64,000 nucleotides of DNA. Origin: Streptomyces catenulae. Lineage in GTDB: Bacteria > Actinomycetota > Actinomycetes > Streptomycetales > Streptomycetaceae. Positions 9,583 through 18,147 of this stretch are shown here, in pieces; within the stretch, counting starts at the first letter, position 1, and every line of letters begins with the position of its first letter. The position numbers and the translations under genes were made by a program. Under the pieces are notes generated by a model. It saw only the letters and a program-made list of their open reading frames with translations. It was not told the origin of the DNA and ran no database searches. Location: NCBI RefSeq assembly GCF_000718015.1, contig NZ_JODY01000003.1:372001-436000 (forward strand). The letters run 5' to 3'.

Positions 9583-12500
9583 TCCCGGCTTGGTGACGGT
9601 GAAGGTCTTCACCAGCCCGTTCTCGCTGAGTGAGGGGTGCACGGTGACGTCCTCGAAGCCGCTCCAGCGGACGAGCGAGGGCTGCTCGAAGGCGCGCCCG
9701 AAGTCGTCGAAGGCGGAGCCCGACGGGAGTCCGGGCCACTCCGCCTTGATGACGGTGGCGAAGTCGTCCGGGGAGATCGCCTCGGCGCGGACCGGCACGA
9801 TCGTCAGGCCGCTGCCGGGGTCGATCCGGCTCGGCCCGGTGCGCACCAGCGTGGTGGGGGAGAGGGTGATCTCCCACTGCTCGGGGCTGCGCGGCGCCGG
9901 GTTCGCGCCGTGGTCGAAGTGCGGCGGGTACGCCATCGCCAGCTTGCCGTGGTCCGCCGGGACCTGGATCTCGAAGACCACGCGGTTGCTGATCACCCCG
10001 TTCTTCGCCCACTCCGGCTGGAAGTCGAAGGTGTTGGAGGTGGAGATCGGCAGCCGCTCGGTGAAGGTGTCCGCCGCCTGGGAGGCGGGGTCCATGGAGA
10101 CGCCGCGGTAGACCGTCAGCTCCTTGTTGGGGCCCTCGAACAGCAGGTCCCGCGTCACCCGGTGGAAGTCCTCCACCTTCGCCAGCAGCGCGCCGTCCTC
10201 CAGCTTCGACGGGATGACGAAACCGCCGTAGCCGCGCTTGGAGGTGAACGAGCCGCCGATGACGTCCCGCATCAGCGCCGCGACCTTGCCGTCGGTGTCG
10301 GCCCGTCCGAGATGCACCCGGGCCACATCGATGAGGGAGTTCCAGTTCTCCGCGTACCGGCCGGTCAGCCCGGCGGCGGCGGGCGGCGTGCCGGTGTGCG
10401 GCGCCGGGACCGGCGGGGCGTCGTGGAACGCGCCGTTGGACCACAGATAGCGCTGCGGACCGGACGGCGAGGCGACGGTGACATGGCCGTCCTCGATCCG
10501 CACCGGCCAGGCGTGGCCGCTCGCCGCGTCCACCACCGGCGCCGCCGTGGACTTCCCCAGCTTCGATGTCGTCGCGACCGTGATCCCGTCGAGCGGACCG
10601 CCGCGCAGCGCGATGTCCTCCCCGCTGAGGGCGAGACCCAGACCGCGCTGGTAGTGCCAGGTGCGGACGGGGTTGCCGCCCGGCGCGTCCAGCAGCTGGA
10701 CGCTGAACCGGCTGTCGGCGGCGCCGCCGTGGACGACCAGCCGGTCGCCGAACTCCTCGGCGCCCGCGAGCGTCGGCACCTCACGGCGCGGCGCCTGGAC
10801 CACCACCCCGGCAAGACCTGGCAGATCCTTCTCGAACCGGCCGCTCGCCTGCGCCCCGCCCAGCAGCCGCGGGCGTTCGGCGAGCGAGAGGTCGTCCAGG
10901 GCACGCAGCTCGTGCGCGACGGTGTCCGGGTCCATGCCGAGCTGCCGGAAGCTGTCCCGGGCGTGGCCGAGCCGGTTGGCCGCCGCGTCGAGGTCAACCC
11001 GCGCCTGCTCGCCGACGGTCGGGCCGCCCGAACCGCCGTCCCCGCGGCCACCGTTGATGTCGAAGTCCAGCTGCGCCTGGTCGAACTCCCGCTGCGCGCG
11101 CTGCACCTCGCCCCAGGCGCCGACCCGCGCGTCGACCACCTCGTCGGAGGCGCCGGGGCTGCGGAAGACGTCCAGCCGGGCGTCGGACTCCCGCGCCCAG
11201 AGCGCGTCCAGCTCCGCGCCGGACGGCCGGGACGCGACGACGGCGGGATCCGGGAGCCGCCCCGGCGTGCCCGTCGCCTCGACGGCGCCGGGGGAGTGCG
11301 GCGCCGCCGGTGCCGGGGAGCCGTGCCAGCCCTCGGGCAGCGGCAGCGGCTTCATCACCTCGTTGTTGTGGAGCACACCGCCCCGCAGATCCTGCCCGAG
11401 ACCGCGGAACTTCTGCTGGTCGAAGGTCCGGTCGGAGAGGAGCTTGCCGTCCCCGTCGGTGAACGTCAGACGGACGGACTGCTGCTCCGGCAGGTGGGTG
11501 ATCCCGATGGTCAGCTCGCCGGAGTGGCCCGGCTTGGTGACGGTGACCGTCCGCACCAGGCCGTCCCCGTTCAGCTCGGAGCGGGCGAAGGCGCCCTCCA
11601 GCCCCTCCCAGCGGCCGACGGCGCCCGGCTCGAAGGCGCGCCCGAAGTCGTCGAAGGCGGTGCCCGACGGGAAGCCGGACCACTCCGCCTTGATGACGGT
11701 GGCGAAGTCGTCCGGAGAGATCGCCTCGGCGCGGACCGGCACGATCGTCAGGCCGCTGTCCGGATCGATGCGGTTGGGCCCGGTACGGACCAGCGTCGTC
11801 GGCGGGAGGGTGACCTCCCACTGGTCGCTCTTGGGCGGCGCGGCGCCCGCACCGGCGTGGTCGTAGTGCGGCGGGTACGACATGGCGAGCTTGCCGTGGT
11901 CGGCGGGGACGTCGATCTCGAAGACGACGCGGTTGCTGAGCACCCCGTTCTTCGCCCACACCGGCTGGAACTCGAAGGTGTTGGACGTCGAGATCGGCAG
12001 CCGCTCGATGAAGGTGTCCACCGTCTGGGCCGCCGGTTCCATCGACACGCCGCGGTAGACGGTGATGCGCTCGTTGGCGCCCTTGAACAGCAGATCCTGG
12101 GTGAGGCCGTGGAACTGCTTGGTCTGCCCGACCAGATCGCCGCGGACCAGCGCCTCGGGGTCGACGAAACCGCCGTAGCCGCGCTTGCCGGTGAACCCGC
12201 CGCCGATGACCTTGTTCATCATGGCCTCGACCGTCTTGTTCACGGCCGACTCGCCCAGGTGGACCCGGGCCAGATCGACGAGCTTGCCCCAGTTCGCGGC
12301 GGCGTCGCCGGTCAGACCCGCGGCGGCCGGGGGCGGGTCGGTGTGCGGCGCCGGGAGCAACGGGCCGTCCTGGAAGGCGCCCGACCAGGTGTAGCGCTGC
12401 GGTCCGCCCGGCGAGGCGATGGTGACCTCGTCCCCGTCGATCCGCACCGGCCAGGAGTGCCCGGCCGCGTCGACGGGCGCCGCCGTCGACACCCCCAGCT

Positions 12501-15500
12501 TCGAGGTGGTGGCGACCGTCGCGCCGTCGAACGCGCCGCCGCGCAGCACGAAGTCCTCGCCGCCGAAGGCCAGCCCCATCCCGCGCTGGTAGTGCCAGGT
12601 GCGGACGGGGCTGCCGCCCGGCGCGTCCAGCAGCTCGACGCGGAACTGCCGGTCGCCCGCGCCGCCGTGGACGACGAGGCGGTCCCCGAGGGCACCGGCG
12701 TCGACGACGTCCGGGGCCGCGCCCCGCGGCGCCCGCACCACCGCGCCCTCGACACCGGGCAGTTCCCGCTCGAACCGGCCGCTCGGCACCGCGCCGCCCA
12801 GGAGCCGCGGACGCTCCTTCAGCGACGCGGCGTCCAGCGCGTCCAGCTTCCGCGTCACGTCGTGCGGGTCCATACCGTGCACCCGGAACGCGTCCTCGGC
12901 GTCGTCCAGCGCCTTCCCGGTGGCCCGGAAGTCCGCCAGCGCCTGCTCACCGACGGACGGACCGGACGAGGGACCGTCGATCCGGCCGCCGACCGCGTCC
13001 AGCCGTCCCTCCGCCGCCGTATGGTCGATCCGCGCCCGCTGCACCCGGTCCCAGGCGCCCAACCGCGCCTCCAGGTCGCCCGGGAGATCGCCGGGCTTGC
13101 GGAACACGTCCACCTTGGCGAGCGACTCGTTCTTCCACTGCGCGAACGGGTCGGGCGCCCTGCCCTTGCCCTTCCCGCCGGTCCCGACGCCGTCCGGACC
13201 GCCGAGGTCGACGCCGTCGGCCCGCCCGTGCGGGGCGCCCGGGGCGGGGAGGTGCCCGGTGCCCGGGCGGACGGCCTCGGCGCCCGGGACGTCGATCCCG
13301 CCCGCACCGTGCGCAACCACCGGCGTGGTCGCACCGTCCAGCGCGGTGACGCCGTGGCCCGGCGTTCCGGCGCCGGGCACCTCCGGCAGCTTCGGCTCCG
13401 GCACGGCGGTGACCGCCGAGCCGGTCGCCGGGGTCTCCACCGGGTGGCCCGGCACGGCGCCCGGTCCGTCGGGCATGCCGTGGCCGGGCGCCGGGACGGA
13501 CCGCTCGCCCAGCCCGGCAAGATCCCCGCCGAACCCGCCCTGCGAGGTGCGCACCGCACCGCCCACCGCGGGCACCTCGGGGTGCGCCGCGGCGGCGGGC
13601 GGCGGGGTGATGCCGTGCGCGGTGGCGCCCGGCTGCACGGTCGGCGGGGCCAGGTGCTCCCCGGCGGTCGGCGGCGTCAGACCACGCGCTGCCGGGGGCG
13701 GGACGACGCCGGTGGCTCCGGCCGCGGGCACGTCCACACCGTGGGTGACGGTGCCCGGCGGGGTGATCCCGTGCGTGGCGGTGGCCGGGGGCGTGATCCC
13801 GTGGACGCCCGTCACCGGCGGGGTGATGCCGTGGGTGGCGAGGGTCGGCGGGGTGATGCCGGAGACGTCCACCCCGGCGCCGAGACCGCGTCCCGCGCCG
13901 ACGTCCGCGATCCGCCCGGCGCCCGCGTTGACGGCGGCGCCCGGCACCTCGGTGTGGGCCAGCCCGTGCACCGGACCCGGCGTCACCGAGCCGGTGGCCG
14001 GGAGATGGATCTCGCCCGGCGCGGTCACCACGGGGGCGGTGGTGCCCGTCGCGGGCAGGTCGAGACGGCCGACGGACGGCGTCGCCACCGGGGTGTGCGC
14101 CCCGGTGGCCGGGATGTCGAGATGCCCGACGGTGGGCATCGCGCCCGGCGTCAGGGAGCCGGTGTGCAGATCGAAGGTGCCGGCCGCCGGTACGCCCGGC
14201 GCCTCGACATGACCGAGGTCGACCAGGCCCGCGGACGAACCGTGCGGCATCGCGGTCGACGGCGACGGCAGGTCGAAGGAGCGCAGCGCCGGGACGTCCG
14301 CGATCCGCGCGCCCGAGCCGATGTTGCCCAGATCGCCCAGCCCGTGCGAGACGTTGAGGTGCCCGGAGGAGACCGACCCGAGACCGTGCCCGCCCAGACC
14401 GGTCGCCCCGCCCGGCGCCGCCACCCCGGACAGCCCGCCCTGCGGCGAGAGATGCGAGACGGGGCCGACGGTCGGCAGGTTGCCGAGCACCCCGGAGTGG
14501 CCGAGGTTCGACAGTCCGCCGAGCGACGAGTCGAGCCCGCCGAGCCCCTGCACCGACGGCAGGTTCAGCCCGCCGTGCAGCCCGCCCAGGCCCTGCACCG
14601 ACGGCATCGAGATCCCGCCGTGCAGCCCGGCGCCCATGCCCTCCAGCTTCGGCATGGACAGATGAGGGGTGCTCAGCCCGGCCATCGAACCGTCGAGGTG
14701 CATCGCCGGCGGGGTGCCGACGCCGTGCATCGACAGCGACGGCGAGAACGACCCGGGACCGGCGAAGTTCCCGGTCCGCATCACCGCGAGGTCGCCGATC
14801 GGGTCGATGTGCACCGACGGGATGGAGCCGCCGCCCGCGCCCGCGAGATGGTTGATCGGCCCGGCGCCGCCCAGCAGCCGCCCGCCCGCACCGACCGCGC
14901 CGAAGCGGTACTTGCCGAACATGCCGCGGTCGATGAAGCCGATCCGCAGCGCCTTGCCGACGCCCAGCGCCTGGATCTCGGCGGCGTCCACCGGCAGGAT
15001 CAGCCGCAGCGCCTTGAAGCCGGACAACCCGTCGACCACGGACCTGCCGCCCGCGACCAGCCCGGAGCCGATCCACTTCGCCGCGTTGCCGATGCCCTTC
15101 ATCCCGCCGTACGCGAGCGCCCCCGCGAAGTGCAGCCCGCTGATGCCCGCGGGCAGCATCATCGGCAGCGCCTTGAACGGCGTGACGATGTGGAAGGCGC
15201 CGTTCATCCCGGTGAAGATCCGGCCGCCGAAGCCGGGGATCTTCGTGAACGGGGTGTGCGTCCACAGCCCGTTCAGGCCCCGGCTCCAACTCGCCGCGCC
15301 CCGCGCGAAGTCCTTCGTGCCGAAGAACAGATGCAGCGACATGTTGAGGATGTTGCGCCCGGTGAAGACGTTCTTGAACGAGGTGAACGCCGTCTTGACG
15401 CCGCTGATGCCCTTGGCGGCCAGCCCCCGCAGGCTCTGGAACACCTTGGTGATCTGCAGACCCTTGGTGCTGGGCGCGATCATGCCGAGCCCGGCCAGCA

Positions 15501-16146
15501 ACAGGTCCAGCGCGCTGGCGTCACCGTTGGCGAAGTCCACCGCGGTCTTGATGAAGATGGCGACGTTCAGCGCGACGGCGAACAGCGCCACCGGACCGCC
15601 CACGATGATCGCCGGGATGATCAGGATGATCGCCAGCCAGCTGAGCGCCTTCATGATCTCGTCGCAGGCGTCGATCGGCGAGGCGATCTTGTCACCGGCC
15701 GCCCGCACCGCCCGCGCCGCCGTCTTGGACGCCTCCTTCTGGACGTCCCCGGCGTCCTTCGCTGTCGACTTCAGCGAGTCCCGGCCGTCCTCGTCGTCCT
15801 CGTCGAGCCCCTTGGCCTGCTGGAGCGCCGTGTCCGCGCGGCCCTGCTGCTCCTCCATGACCGCCTGGTACGTCCGCAGCGCGCTCTGCACGTCCTCCTG
15901 CGCCTCGCGGAACGTCGAGACGAACTTGCGCAGTTTGCCGTCGATGACCTCGCGCAACGCGTCACCGGTCTTGCCGACGAAGGCGCCGTCCGTGGTGTTC
16001 TTCACCTCGGTGAGCCCGTCGTCGATCTTGTCCGCGAGATCGACCAGCTCCTGCTGGGACGCGATGACCTCCCGGATCCTGGCCGCGTCACCCGGGGTCG
16101 GGTCCGAGTCCAGGCCCAGGGCGCTCCAGTCCGTTTCGCGGGGCAA
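8791..16146 (-). CDS. Giant T7SS-secreted ADP-ribosyltransferase protein, 5' part, frameshifted
   Basis: The start is a TTG at 16144-16146 with AAGGAAGG 11 bases upstream; the beginning MPRETDWSALGLDSDPTPG matches the T7SS-signal family, supporting this start. Residues 1-110 are the helical secretion signal, about 169-206 hydrophobic, and about 450-995 Pro/Gly/His/Thr-rich with repeated HGITPP. Then come helical module 1, a beta domain and ART 1 (Arg1365, Ser1386-Thr-Ser1388, Gln1442-x-Glu1444), helical module 2, and ART 2 (Arg2014, Ser2035-Thr-Ser2037, Gln2090-x-Glu2092). R / STS / (Q/E)xE is the mono-ADP-ribosyltransferase signature. After about 9584 the frame is wrong: the last 260 or so residues are nonsense, and the true reading continues in the other frame to 2891. 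Probably a secreted polymorphic toxin; no immunity gene is evident. Confidence 0.8.
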   Translation of the reverse strand: MPRETDWSALGLDSDPTPGDAARIREVIASQQELVDLADKIDDGLTEVKNTTDGAFVGKTGDALREVIDGKLRKFVSTFREAQEDVQSALRTYQAVMEEQQGRADTALQQAKGLDEDDEDGRDSLKSTAKDAGDVQKEASKTAARAVRAAGDKIASPIDACDEIMKALSWLAIILIIPAIIVGGPVALFAVALNVAIFIKTAVDFANGDASALDLLLAGLGMIAPSTKGLQITKVFQSLRGLAAKGISGVKTAFTSFKNVFTGRNILNMSLHLFFGTKDFARGAASWSRGLNGLWTHTPFTKIPGFGGRIFTGMNGAFHIVTPFKALPMMLPAGISGLHFAGALAYGGMKGIGNAAKWIGSGLVAGGRSVVDGLSGFKALRLILPVDAAEIQALGVGKALRIGFIDRGMFGKYRFGAVGAGGRLLGGAGPINHLAGAGGGSIPSVHIDPIGDLAVMRTGNFAGPGSFSPSLSMHGVGTPPAMHLDGSMAGLSTPHLSMPKLEGMGAGLHGGISMPSVQGLGGLHGGLNLPSVQGLGGLDSSLGGLSNLGHSGVLGNLPTVGPVSHLSPQGGLSGVAAPGGATGLGGHGLGSVSSGHLNVSHGLGDLGNIGSGARIADVPALRSFDLPSPSTAMPHGSSAGLVDLGHVEAPGVPAAGTFDLHTGSLTPGAMPTVGHLDIPATGAHTPVATPSVGRLDLPATGTTAPVVTAPGEIHLPATGSVTPGPVHGLAHTEVPGAAVNAGAGRIADVGAGRGLGAGVDVSGITPPTLATHGITPPVTGVHGITPPATATHGITPPGTVTHGVDVPAAGATGVVPPPAARGLTPPTAGEHLAPPTVQPGATAHGITPPPAAAAHPEVPAVGGAVRTSQGGFGGDLAGLGERSVPAPGHGMPDGPGAVPGHPVETPATGSAVTAVPEPKLPEVPGAGTPGHGVTALDGATTPVVAHGAGGIDVPGAEAVRPGTGHLPAPGAPHGRADGVDLGGPDGVGTGGKGKGRAPDPFAQWKNESLAKVDVFRKPGDLPGDLEARLGAWDRVQRARIDHTAAEGRLDAVGGRIDGPSSGPSVGEQALADFRATGKALDDAEDAFRVHGMDPHDVTRKLDALDAASLKERPRLLGGAVPSGRFERELPGVEGAVVRAPRGAAPDVVDAGALGDRLVVHGGAGDRQFRVELLDAPGGSPVRTWHYQRGMGLAFGGEDFVLRGGAFDGATVATTSKLGVSTAAPVDAAGHSWPVRIDGDEVTIASPGGPQRYTWSGAFQDGPLLPAPHTDPPPAAAGLTGDAAANWGKLVDLARVHLGESAVNKTVEAMMNKVIGGGFTGKRGYGGFVDPEALVRGDLVGQTKQFHGLTQDLLFKGANERITVYRGVSMEPAAQTVDTFIERLPISTSNTFEFQPVWAKNGVLSNRVVFEIDVPADHGKLAMSYPPHYDHAGAGAAPPKSDQWEVTLPPTTLVRTGPNRIDPDSGLTIVPVRAEAISPDDFATVIKAEWSGFPSGTAFDDFGRAFEPGAVGRWEGLEGAFARSELNGDGLVRTVTVTKPGHSGELTIGITHLPEQQSVRLTFTDGDGKLLSDRTFDQQKFRGLGQDLRGGVLHNNEVMKPLPLPEGWHGSPAPAAPHSPGAVEATGTPGRLPDPAVVASRPSGAELDALWARESDARLDVFRSPGASDEVVDARVGAWGEVQRAQREFDQAQLDFDINGGRGDGGSGGPTVGEQARVDLDAAANRLGHARDSFRQLGMDPDTVAHELRALDDLSLAERPRLLGGAQASGRFEKDLPGLAGVVVQAPRREVPTLAGAEEFGDRLVVHGGAADSRFSVQLLDAPGGNPVRTWHYQRGLGLALSGEDIALRGGPLDGITVATTSKLGKSTAAPVVDAASGHAWPVRIEDGHVTVASPSGPQRYLWSNGAFHDAPPVPAPHTGTPPAAAGLTGRYAENWNSLIDVARVHLGRADTDGKVAALMRDVIGGSFTSKRGYGGFVIPSKLEDGALLAKVEDFHRVTRDLLFEGPNKELTVYRGVSMDPASQAADTFTERLPISTSNTFDFQPEWAKNGVISNRVVFEIQVPADHGKLAMAYPPHFDHGANPAPRSPEQWEITLSPTTLVRTGPSRIDPGSGLTIVPVRAEAISPDDFATVIKAEWPGLPSGSAFDDFGRAFEQPSLVRWSGFEDVTVHPSLSENGLVKTFTVTKPGASASPSPVPAARSCSTRAGAAPASPISPPICAAGCCTTRRSSAACRSRAVGTVRTPRRTASPPPSAVSTWTAPPPAASAPRPWASSPRAPSPPSTPPAPPARSWTPPGSASPTPGSTSSAAPATPRTPSGPASTPGWRSSGPGGSWTGRSSASTPRAATAPEVRRVRSPSATMRGSATRRRATGSTSPGTRSGRTAWTRTRSAPGWTSCSPPRSRNARGCPAAAAASWDRTRRSCRSATARSSRRRAVGCRSSVTGTTPVVCW
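9270..11210 (-). repeat. Long tandem unit 2 (helical module, beta domain, ART 2)
   Basis: Second unit of the tandem array. Its ART arginine codon lies 1947 bases from that of unit 1 and 1955 bases from that of unit 3. Its 3' end carries the frameshift. Many stretches are near-identical in DNA to unit 3, for example around 10081-10150 compared with 8126-8195. Confidence 0.75.
9583..9588 (-). other. Frameshift: one missing base in the giant ART gene
   Basis: On the coding strand, copy 2 reads Leu-Val-Lys-Thr-Phe-Thr-Val-Thr-Lys-Pro-Gly and then loses frame. Copy 1 at the same place has AAG CCG GGC CAC. Here the bases are AAG CCG GG followed by AGC GTC GGC, the in-frame start of SVGVTF in copy 3. 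Adding one C (GGC) restores a single 4418-codon frame from 16146 to 2891. Relative to copy 3 the insert is 23 bases where 24 would keep frame. It may be a real mutation or an assembly error in a repeat. Confidence 0.8.
11210..13140 (-). repeat. Long tandem unit 1 (helical module, beta domain, ART 1)
   Basis: First and most diverged of three coding units with a period of about 1.94-1.95 kb. Each unit holds a helical module around the motif RLDVFRxPGD, the landmark HGMDPDxV, a beta domain with VRTWHYQRG, then the ART domain. The unit edge is set here at the DVFRKPGD motif. Confidence 0.75.
13590..13870 (-). repeat. Short HGITPP peptide repeat
   Basis: Within the linker of the giant protein the hexapeptide (H)GITPP recurs at least five times with short spacers (TPPVTGVHGITPP-type pattern). 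It is part of a low-complexity, probably extended and flexible segment. Confidence 0.7.
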
Positions 16147-16423
16147 CGACGTACCGGCCTTCCTTGAACGGCTGCCGCGGGCGGCGCGGCAGGGTGGTGG
16201 GGGTGGGTGCGGTGCGGGCAGTACGGGCAGTTCGGGCCCGGTGCCGCCGGAAGGGAGGCCCGGCGGGGAGAAGGGCCCGTACGCATTACACGCACCACGG
16301 CCCCGGGAGGTTCACCGTCCCGCGCGGTAATTCCGCTTCGGGGTGAACCATCCGGCCCGCCCGTGCGTGAGAGGAGTGCAAGGTAATGCTTCCGCCGCCC
16401 GGCCGCAGGCCCCAGAGGTGCCC

Positions 16424-17365
16424 ATGCCCGACTTCTCCATCGACTACGAGCTGCTCAACCAGGTGCAGACCCGGATGCGTCAGCTGGCCGACACGGCCGA
16501 CTCCGGCGGTGCCAAGGGTGCGCTCAAGACCCTGACGGAGTCGACCGACGACGCCAAGAGCGTCATGGGCTTCAGCGACCTCGGCGCGGCGATGTACGCC
16601 TTCTCACACCGCTCGGCGAGCCGGGCGAAGGACGCGAAGGACGGCCTCAACAAGCTCGCCGACATCTTCGAGTCGGTGTCCGACAACTACTTCCAGGTCG
16701 ACGCGGGCATGGCGGACAGCGCCGGGGTGATGGGCGCGAGCCTCGGTCTCGACGACTGGAAGCACAAGAAGGCCGCCTGGGACCAGTGGGACGAGGACAC
16801 CAAGGCGTGGAACGACTACCTGAAGGAGATCGGCGCGTCCGACTACTTCAAGGAGCACCCCGGGGCCGACATCAACGACGTGTGTTCCGCCGTCGACGGC
16901 GCCCCCTCCTGGTGCGAGCGGTACAACAACGACAAGGACGTCCCCTCGCAGCCCGGCGACCACCCCGAGGGCGAGCGCCCCGACGACACCCCGCCCACCG
17001 AGAAGACCATCACCACCGACTCGGGCAGCACCCACGTCAAGGTGACCCTCGACGACGACAACAACGTCATGACCGAGGAGTCCACCGTCACGATCGGCTC
17101 CGGCGCCGACGAGCAGAAGTACATCAACAAGACGACGTACGACTCGTCGCCGCAGCCCATCACGCTCGACAACGGCAAGACGTTCGACGCGCGTGACTAC
17201 ACCACGGTGACGACCGGCCCGGACGGCTCCGAGACCACCACCCGCTACGTCATCAACGACGACGGCAGCGGCACCATGACCGTCACCTCGGACGACGAGA
17301 CCACGACCTACACCCGCTCCTCCCCCTTCGGCGACGGCGCCGAATGGAAGGAGGAGGACGACTGA
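16424..17365 (+). CDS. T7SS-associated EspC/WXG-like protein with acidic C-terminus
   Basis: 313 residues from an ATG at 16424 with AGAGG about five bases upstream; an in-frame GTG at 16418 is the alternative. Residues 1 to about 110 are a helical pair starting DFSIDYELLNQVQTRM with an LAD motif, reminiscent of EspC-type ESX targets. The middle (about 110-170) is helical and Trp-containing. From residue 180 the chain is very acidic, Thr/Ser-rich and probably beta-structured (repeats such as TVTTGPDGSETTTRYV). It is transcribed away from the giant ART gene and is followed 88 bases later by two Esx-like genes, so it is likely an exported substrate or partner. Exact family uncertain. Confidence 0.75.
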   Translation: MPDFSIDYELLNQVQTRMRQLADTADSGGAKGALKTLTESTDDAKSVMGFSDLGAAMYAFSHRSASRAKDAKDGLNKLADIFESVSDNYFQVDAGMADSAGVMGASLGLDDWKHKKAAWDQWDEDTKAWNDYLKEIGASDYFKEHPGADINDVCSAVDGAPSWCERYNNDKDVPSQPGDHPEGERPDDTPPTEKTITTDSGSTHVKVTLDDDNNVMTEESTVTIGSGADEQKYINKTTYDSSPQPITLDNGKTFDARDYTTVTTGPDGSETTTRYVINDDGSGTMTVTSDDETTTYTRSSPFGDGAEWKEEDD

Positions 17366-17453
17366 GCCGCGCCCCGCGCACCGGCCGTCCGCCCCGGGGC
17401 CCCGCCCCGCACCCCTGAGCCCCCGTACGACATCCCGTAACCAAGGAGAGATC

Positions 17454-17765
17454 TTGGCCGCCAACATCAGCCTCGACTTCGCGGAGATCGAGCGCGTCTC
17501 GAACCTGCTCAAGAACAGTGCCGACAACACCCTTGTGCCCCGGATGACGGAGGCCAAGAACGAGGTCGACACGATGCTCAACTCCACGCTGAAGTTCAAC
17601 AACTCCAGCCCCGCCCTCCAGCAGTCCTACGAGAAGCTCACGCAGTCGCTGACCGAGGCGACGCAGAGCATCAAGGACTTCGCGGAGCAGTTCGAGAAGA
17701 TCGTTCAGTCGATGCGGGACATGGACGACGAGATGGCGAACAAGATCCGCTCCAGCGGCAGCTGA
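17454..17765 (+). CDS. Esx/WXG100-like small secreted protein, copy 1
   Basis: 103 residues from a TTG at 17454 preceded by AAGGAGAG at 17443-17450; no ATG or GTG fits better. It is predicted to be two amphipathic helices with a turn at about residues 45-52 (NNSSPALQ). Length, helix-turn-helix layout and place beside an EccC gene fit the ESAT-6/WXG100 superfamily, but there is no Trp anywhere and the turn has SSPAL instead of W-x-G. It is paralogous to the next gene, with SSPAL at the same place. The pair is probably exported as a dimer by the linked ESX system (inference). Confidence 0.8.
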   Translation: MAANISLDFAEIERVSNLLKNSADNTLVPRMTEAKNEVDTMLNSTLKFNNSSPALQQSYEKLTQSLTEATQSIKDFAEQFEKIVQSMRDMDDEMANKIRSSGS

Positions 17766-17822
17766 CGCCCGCGCCGCCCGGCGGCGCCCCGTACGACCCG
17801 ACCGCACTCCCCGGAGGAACAC

Positions 17823-18134
17823 ATGGCGCAGGACGTCTTTCTCGACTACGACGACATCAAGCGTGTCGCCAACACCATGGAGAACAAGTTCACCGACATC
17901 GCCAACGAACTGGGCGATCTGGAGAACACGGTGAGCACGCTGCTCAAGGACGGTCTCGTCTTCGAGCAGTCCAGCCCGGCGCTCGAAGAGGCGTACCAGG
18001 CGTTCAGCAAGCAGATGAAGGAGTCCTCGGCGAACATCAAGGTGTTCGCACAGTCCTTCACCGACATCGTCAAGTCCATGACGGACTCCGACAGCCAGAT
18101 CGCCGCGGGCGTCCGCAGCAGCTCCAACGGCTGA
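17823..18134 (+). CDS. Esx/WXG100-like small secreted protein, copy 2
   Basis: 103 residues from an ATG at 17823 with GGAGG seven bases upstream, 57 bases after copy 1, so the two are almost certainly co-transcribed. Like its neighbour it is a predicted helical hairpin with the turn EQSSPALEE and no Trp. Both proteins begin with a D-x-x-[DE]-I-[EK]-R-V motif and end in a short Ser/Gly tail. The C-terminal part (FTDIVKSMTDSDSQIAAG) could hold an ESX export signal, but a clear YxxxD/E motif is absent. A strong hairpin follows the stop. Confidence 0.8.
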   Translation: MAQDVFLDYDDIKRVANTMENKFTDIANELGDLENTVSTLLKDGLVFEQSSPALEEAYQAFSKQMKESSANIKVFAQSFTDIVKSMTDSDSQIAAGVRSSSNG

Positions 18135-18147
18135 CGACGGAACGCGA

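Noticed and set aside
9560..9610. Programmed ribosomal frameshifting
   Set aside because: There is no slippery heptamer with a following pseudoknot that I can recognise; a one-base deletion in GGC explains the data more simply.
13590..13870. CRISPR-like or VNTR array in the HGITPP region
   Set aside because: Units are short, imperfect and coding; they are amino acid repeats in a linker.
177..16167. Long plus-strand open frames opposite the giant and AAA+ genes (up to about 2400 codons)
   Set aside because: They are antisense shadows caused by GC bias at third positions: Arg/Gly/Val/His-rich, without domains or ribosome sites, and unrelated to the repeat structure seen on the minus strand.
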